A stretch of 11,453 nt of DNA from an uncultured Planctomycetaceae bacterium (GTDB taxonomy: Bacteria > Planctomycetota > Planctomycetia > Pirellulales > UBA1268): contig CAJAYZ010000553.1 in assembly GCA_903949225.1 (NCBI GenBank), positions 1-11,453 of the forward strand. Direction: 5' to 3'. Under the pieces are notes generated by a model. That model worked only from the letters and a program-made list of their open reading frames with translations. It was not told where the DNA came from and searched no databases. Position numbers and translations under genes: made by a program. This document shows, piece after piece, positions 8,250 through 11,453 of this stretch; the first letter of the stretch is position 1, and each line of letters opens with the position of its first letter.

Positions 8250-9842
8250 GTGACGAAGCCTGTCAGGCCGATGCGGATCCTGTTTGCCGACGACGAGATG
8301 TCGCTCCAGGAACTGATGCGGATCGAGCTGCCGAGACTGGGGCACGAGGCGACGGTCTGCCCGGACGGTCGGACCGCGATCGCGGCCCTCGACCGCACCG
8401 CCTACGACTGCGTGATCGTCGATCTCGACATGCCTGGCGTCGGCGGGATGGAGGTCATCGCCCGCGTCCGCGACGTCGCCCCCGATACCGAGACGGTGAT
8501 CATCACCGGGAAGTCGTCGCTGGAATCGGCGGTGGCGGCGGTCCGGCAGGGGGTGTTCGACTACCTCACCAAGCCGTGCAAGCTCGCCGAGATCCAGGCG
8601 GTCCTCGAGCGGGTGCGGAAGAAGCGGGAATTGACACTCCGTCTCCGGGCCCTCGAGGGGCGGTTGCGCCGCGCGGAGGGGACGTCGCGTCTTGTCGGAG
8701 GTTCGCCAGGGCTCGATGCGGTGCGCCGGCTCGTCTCCCGGGTGGCGGCCAGCGATTCAAGCGTCCTTGTGCGCGGCGAGACGGGGACCGGCAAGGAGCT
8801 CGTTGCCCGAGCGATCCACGACGGTAGTCCCCGGGCCACGGGGCCGCTGGTGGCCGTCAACTGCGGCGCTCTCCCCGAGCATCTGGTGGAGAGCGAGTTG
8901 TTCGGCCACCGGAAGGGGGCGTTCACCGGTGCGGAAGAACACCGTGCCGGCTTGTTCGAGGTGGCGGACGGGGGAACGCTGTTCCTCGACGAGATCGGCG
9001 AACTCCCCAGGGCGCTCCAGCCCCGGCTCCTGCGGGCGCTTGAGAGCGGCGAGATCCGTCGCGTTGGTGACAACCATCCCGTGACCGTCGATGTCCGCGT
9101 GGTCTGTGCCACGCACCGCTCCCTCGAGGAGATGGTGGCGGCGGGGACATTCCGCGAGGATCTCCTGTTTCGCATCAACACCTTCGAGGTGGCGATTCCC
9201 CCCCTCCGTGATCGTCTCGACGACATCCCGATGCTCGTCGAGCACTTCGTCCGCGATGGGCGGCCGCAGACGCCCCCCGACGCTCTGGTCATCGAGCCGG
9301 AAGCCCTCGCGGTCCTCCAGGGGCATGTCTGGCCAGGCAATGTCCGCGAGTTGGCCAACTGCGTCGAGCATGCCCTCGTGCTCTGTGACGGGCTGCCGCT
9401 GACCGTCGATCATCTCCCCGCCCGACTCGGGGCTCTCAAGCCCCGGCCGCTGCCGATTGCGGCGCTGCCGACCGTGGCCGAGGCCGCCGACATCAGCGCG
9501 GTGGCAGCGTCATCGACAACCCTCCTGCCTCAGGCTGCTCCTCCCTCGGCTCCGATCTCGGTGATGACGGCGATAGCGGCCGTCCCCGGCGGGGCGCTCC
9601 CGCAGGCCAGTCAATCACCGGCGACGGTGAGAGATTCGAAGCCGGTGAGTCTCCGTGAACTGGAGATGCAGGCGATCGTCGAATCGCTCGAACGCAATCA
9701 CGGCAACAAGCCGCGGACGGCCGAGGAGCTCGGGATCAGCCTGAAGACGCTCTACAACAAGCTGCACCAATTGGCCGATGCGCAGCAGGCCGCAGGCCAG
9801 GCATCGGCGGCCGTCGGGGGGCCGACAGACGCCGCCGCATGA
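8250..9842 (+). CDS. NtrC-family sigma-54-dependent response regulator
   Basis: From the GTG at 8250 the protein has 530 residues. The receiver domain (about 8-125) has acidic residues D14 and D15, phospho-acceptor D58, T86 and K108, all as expected. A short coiled linker leads to the AAA+ domain (about 147-390) with Walker A GETGTGKE (176-183), the sigma-54 contact loop GAFTGA (223-228), Walker B LFLDE (D247, E248), the FREDLLFRIN arginine-finger region (301-310) and sensor 2 WPGNVREL (361-368). An Ala/Pro/Ser-rich spacer of about 70 residues (396-466) separates this from a Fis-type helix-turn-helix (about 468-508, GNKPRTAEELGISLKTLYNKL). All residues needed for phosphorylation, ATP hydrolysis and sigma-54 contact are present. 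It starts 22 bases after the kinase stop, so the two genes form a cognate pair. The target genes cannot be read from this window; no sigma-54 promoter was found nearby. Confidence 0.96.
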   Translation: MTKPVRPMRILFADDEMSLQELMRIELPRLGHEATVCPDGRTAIAALDRTAYDCVIVDLDMPGVGGMEVIARVRDVAPDTETVIITGKSSLESAVAAVRQGVFDYLTKPCKLAEIQAVLERVRKKRELTLRLRALEGRLRRAEGTSRLVGGSPGLDAVRRLVSRVAASDSSVLVRGETGTGKELVARAIHDGSPRATGPLVAVNCGALPEHLVESELFGHRKGAFTGAEEHRAGLFEVADGGTLFLDEIGELPRALQPRLLRALESGEIRRVGDNHPVTVDVRVVCATHRSLEEMVAAGTFREDLLFRINTFEVAIPPLRDRLDDIPMLVEHFVRDGRPQTPPDALVIEPEALAVLQGHVWPGNVRELANCVEHALVLCDGLPLTVDHLPARLGALKPRPLPIAALPTVAEAADISAVAASSTTLLPQAAPPSAPISVMTAIAAVPGGALPQASQSPATVRDSKPVSLRELEMQAIVESLERNHGNKPRTAEELGISLKTLYNKLHQLADAQQAAGQASAAVGGPTDAAA

Positions 9843-9860
9843 TTGGGTGCATTTGGACTG

Positions 9861-9896
9861 GAGCGGGGGTGAATGGCCGCACGCCCGCACCCGCTC
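9861..9896. terminator. Possible terminator hairpin between convergent genes
   Basis: GAGCGGG (9861-9867) pairs perfectly with CCCGCTC (9890-9896), leaving a 22-nt loop that can also pair internally (an alternative CCCGC at 9884-9888). It sits in the 52-bp gap between the response regulator stop and the lexA stop codon and overlaps that stop codon. No T-tract follows on either strand, so it is at best a weak or factor-assisted bidirectional terminator. Confidence 0.35.
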
Positions 9897-10731
9897 AGCC
9901 GGTCTTGCGCACCACCCCGACGAGGATGCCGAGGACACGGGCGTTGCGGACATAGATCGGCTTCATCGACGAATTGGCCGGCTGGAGGCGGATCCGGTCG
10001 CGCTCCGGGAACCATTGCTTAAGGGTCGCTTCGCCGTCCTCAGTCTGGGCAACGACGATGTCGCCGGCGTGCGCCGTTTGGCGCCGGCGGATCACCACCC
10101 AGTCGCCATCGGCGATCTGAGCTTCGACCATCGAGTCGCCCATCACTTTGAGGACGAAATGATCGTCCTTGTCGAAGAGTTCCTCGAAGTCGATCCGCTC
10201 CTGTTGCTCGTCCGCCGTCCGGAGAGTGCCCGCCGCCACCCAGCCGGCCATCGGGAGGCCGCGGAGGTGGGCCGGTTCGGTGATCAGTTCGATCGCCCGG
10301 GACATGTTCTTTCCCCGGCTGATCAGCCCTTTCCGTTCGAGCGCCTTGAGATGGCAAACGACGCCATTGGGGGAACGGATGTCAAAAGCCTGACCGATCT
10401 CCCGAACGGTGGGGCCATAGCCACGGTTTTGGATCTTGTCACGGATAAAGGCGTAGATCTCGAGTTGCCGCTCCGTCGGCGCGTCGGCGCCCTGATCGGC
10501 GGCCACATCGCCCCCGACGCCGAGAATCGCGTCTCCATGCGAGATCGCCGGGCTCGGCGTCAGCGGCGATGCGGCACCGCGGGGGGAGGAAGAGGGCTTC
10601 GCCGGCGAGCGCCGTCCGCCGGATGGCCTTCCTGAGGCGACAGGCTTCCCAGCGACGGCCACTTTTCCGGCAGCAACGGGCTTGCCGACCGAGGAGGAGG
10701 TGGGCTGGGAGGTTTTCCTACGGATCGTCAC
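9895..10731 (-). CDS. lexA: LexA SOS repressor with long N-terminal extension
   Basis: LexA represses DNA-damage genes and cleaves itself when RecA filaments form. From GTG at 10731 the product is 278 residues, against about 200 in most LexA proteins. Residues 1-85 are a low-complexity extension: a basic Ser/Pro/Ala/Gly part with repeated GKPVA units (16-20, 28-32), then a more acidic stretch. The winged-helix DNA-binding domain follows (about 86-150, GYGPTVREIGQAFDIRSPNG...). The cleavage site is A167-G168 in WVAAG, and the catalytic dyad is S200 (MGDSM) and K238 (ATLKQW). All parts needed for self-cleavage are intact. The long start is supported by GAGG (positions 10737-10740), five bases upstream. 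An internal GTG at 10506, with a G-rich run before it, would give 203 residues, the usual size. A strong promoter lies upstream. Identity is certain; the start is less so. Confidence 0.96.
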   Translation of the reverse strand: MTIRRKTSQPTSSSVGKPVAAGKVAVAGKPVASGRPSGGRRSPAKPSSSPRGAASPLTPSPAISHGDAILGVGGDVAADQGADAPTERQLEIYAFIRDKIQNRGYGPTVREIGQAFDIRSPNGVVCHLKALERKGLISRGKNMSRAIELITEPAHLRGLPMAGWVAAGTLRTADEQQERIDFEELFDKDDHFVLKVMGDSMVEAQIADGDWVVIRRRQTAHAGDIVVAQTEDGEATLKQWFPERDRIRLQPANSSMKPIYVRNARVLGILVGVVRKTG

Positions 10732-10736
10732 GGGTG

Positions 10737-10740
10737 CCTC
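10737..10740 (-). promoter_or_regulatory. Ribosome site for the long lexA start
   Basis: Read on the - strand, GAGG lies five bases before the GTG at 10731. It supports translation of the extended form of LexA rather than only the shorter form from the internal GTG at 10506. Confidence 0.6.
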
Positions 10741-10786
10741 GACGTCAGAGAGGGGGAGCCTGGGCTAAGGCCCGGCATAAACATCG

Positions 10787-10800
10787 GTATCCTACTATAC
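10787..10800 (-). promoter_or_regulatory. Candidate LexA operator overlapping the lexA -10 box
   Basis: GTAT and ATAC arms separated by six bases form a perfect inverted repeat covering the -10 hexamer and reaching the predicted transcription start. LexA genes usually repress themselves from a palindromic box at this position. The sequence matches neither CTGT-N8-ACAG nor GAAC-N4-GTTC, so operator identity is inferred from place and symmetry only. Four-base arms can arise by chance. Confidence 0.35.
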
Positions 10801-10822
10801 GCTCGTTCATTTTTGTTGCCAA
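10794..10822 (-). promoter_or_regulatory. Sigma-70 promoter of lexA
   Basis: On the - strand TTGGCA (10817-10822) and TATAGT (10794-10799) are separated by exactly 17 bases. Each hexamer is one or two bases from consensus. The region is a conspicuously AT-rich island in GC-rich DNA and points toward lexA. Transcription would start near 10787, giving a leader of about 55 bases before the GTG at 10731. Confidence 0.75.
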
Positions 10823-10874
10823 GAGGGGCAATGGCGGGGAACGCCGTCGATCCGCGGCCCATGAAAGAGGGCGT

Positions 10875-10898
10875 CGCGGCTTTGAAGAAGGCGCCGCG
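10875..10898 (-). terminator. Weak hairpin after the HugZ-like gene
   Basis: CGCGGC (10875-10880) and GCCGCG (10893-10898) form a 6-bp stem with a 12-nt loop, starting about 10 bases after the stop of the HugZ-like gene. No T-tract follows, so terminator function is only possible. The rest of 10823-10874 holds nothing I recognise. Confidence 0.25.
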
Positions 10899-10907
10899 GC
10901 AGGGAGC

Positions 10908-11453
10908 TCAACGCCCGGCGGCGGCGGCGGCCACGGCAGCATGGAGCTGTTGGGGAGAGAGGGTCATGGCACGGGCGAATCCGGCGATGAAGCGGGCCGA
11001 GGTCGGCTCGAAAACGACGATTGAGAAGTCGCCGAGTTGAAACCAGTCGGCCGCATGGGGAAAGCGCCCCAGGTAGGCCTGCTTGAGGGCTTCGTAGGCC
11101 GGGTGGGCCGAATCAATGAACGTCGCCTGGGCAGGCAGCGAAACCCTCGGCAACGCCTGCGGCGGAGGGCCGGAGGAATCGGTCGACTCGGGCGCCGTGA
11201 CGAGAAGGCAGACCTCAGGCGTGGCGAGCATGTCGCGCGTGTGTGCCGAGAGTCGGCTGACGTGACTGACAAGCACCACGCTGCCCGCGTTATCCCCGCC
11301 GTCGTCGTCGGCGTGCGGATCCCGACCGGTGACGAGCACCGCGTAGGGAATCATCGAGGCAAACGGCCTCCCGTCGTGGAGCGTGGCCAGTGAGGCGACG
11401 CTGTGGCCGAGAACGAGCCGTCCGAGGAGGAGGGACGTGTCGTGGTCGATCAC
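10908..11453 (-). CDS. HugZ-like pyridoxamine-phosphate-oxidase-fold protein (5' end at window edge)
   Basis: The product resembles the split-barrel FMN-binding domain of the HugZ / PPOX class. The N-terminal part LGHSVASLATLHDGRPFASMIPYAV is the typical first strands, SHVSRLSAHTRDMLATPEVCLLV the second conserved block, and FQLGDFSIVVFEPTSARFIAGFARA (about 138-162) the family's closing motif. Relatives use FMN or bind heme; some degrade heme, but many have unknown substrates. A linker at about 43-57 is rich in Asp and Gly. The protein ends about 20 residues after the barrel in an Ala-rich tail, so the C-terminal DUF2470 domain found in some relatives is absent. The frame is open to the window edge, where a GTG occupies the last three bases; that may be the start or an internal Val, so I treat the 5' end as unresolved. 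It lies upstream of lexA on the same strand but is separated by 176 bp containing lexA's own promoter. Confidence 0.8.
   Translation of the reverse strand: MIDHDTSLLLGRLVLGHSVASLATLHDGRPFASMIPYAVLVTGRDPHADDDGGDNAGSVVLVSHVSRLSAHTRDMLATPEVCLLVTAPESTDSSGPPPQALPRVSLPAQATFIDSAHPAYEALKQAYLGRFPHAADWFQLGDFSIVVFEPTSARFIAGFARAMTLSPQQLHAAVAAAAAGR

Noticed and set aside
6487..8259. Ten-base identity GTGACGAAGC at 6487-6496 and 8250-8259 near the starts of the kinase and regulator genes
   Set aside because: The first copy is out of frame with the kinase and sits at a different place relative to its start; a match of this size is compatible with chance in GC-rich DNA.
6446..8398. 650-codon open frame on the - strand across the kinase gene
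   Set aside because: It is complementary to a kinase with every catalytic motif intact and shows no recognisable domain, so it is an antisense shadow.
9778..10635. 285-codon open frame on the + strand opposite lexA
   Set aside because: The - strand encodes LexA with a complete helix-turn-helix, cleavage site and catalytic dyad; the + frame is its shadow.

Overview
The window is GC-rich (third codon positions are mostly G or C), densely coding bacterial chromosome. The gene content points to a planctomycete, probably Pirellulales-like. It has a MoxR / DUF58 / BatA-like / VWA-plus-amidotransferase-like operon of the type common in that phylum, and a LexA whose helix-turn-helix reads RSPNGVVCHLKALERKG. 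The phylum assignment is inference from gene style. No rRNA or other marker gene is present.

Layout. (1) Positions 1-6401 on the + strand form one tightly packed operon: the 3' part of a MoxR-family AAA+ ATPase (its Walker A lies before the window), a DUF58 protein with a complete von Willebrand A (VWA) metal site, a membrane-anchored BatA-like protein with a degenerate VWA motif, and a second membrane-anchored VWA/class I amidotransferase-like protein. The last two overlap by ATGA. Together they look like a MoxR chaperone-ATPase system acting on VWA proteins at the membrane. (2) After a 125-bp gap, 6527-9842 (+) encodes a two-component pair: a membrane HAMP histidine kinase and an NtrC-type response regulator with an intact sigma-54 contact loop (GAFTGA). 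Both have convincing Shine-Dalgarno sites in front of GTG starts. (3) On the - strand, converging on this pair, lie lexA (9895-10731) and, upstream of it, a HugZ-like FMN-binding split-barrel protein (10908 to the window edge).

The best regulatory signal is a near-consensus sigma-70 promoter for lexA, TTGGCA-N17-TATAGT, in an AT-rich island at 10794-10822 (- strand). A GTAT-N6-ATAC inverted repeat overlaps the -10 box and the predicted transcription start, which makes it a candidate LexA operator. LexA itself carries an unusual basic, low-complexity N-terminal extension of about 75-85 residues if translation starts at the GTG with the good ribosome site. An internal GTG would give a normal-length LexA.

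I see no mobile element, CRISPR array, tRNA or rRNA. The window is mostly ordinary housekeeping and regulatory sequence. The points worth a second look are the lexA leader and operator, the LexA tail, the hairpin between the MoxR and DUF58 genes, and the acidic insert in the kinase sensor domain.
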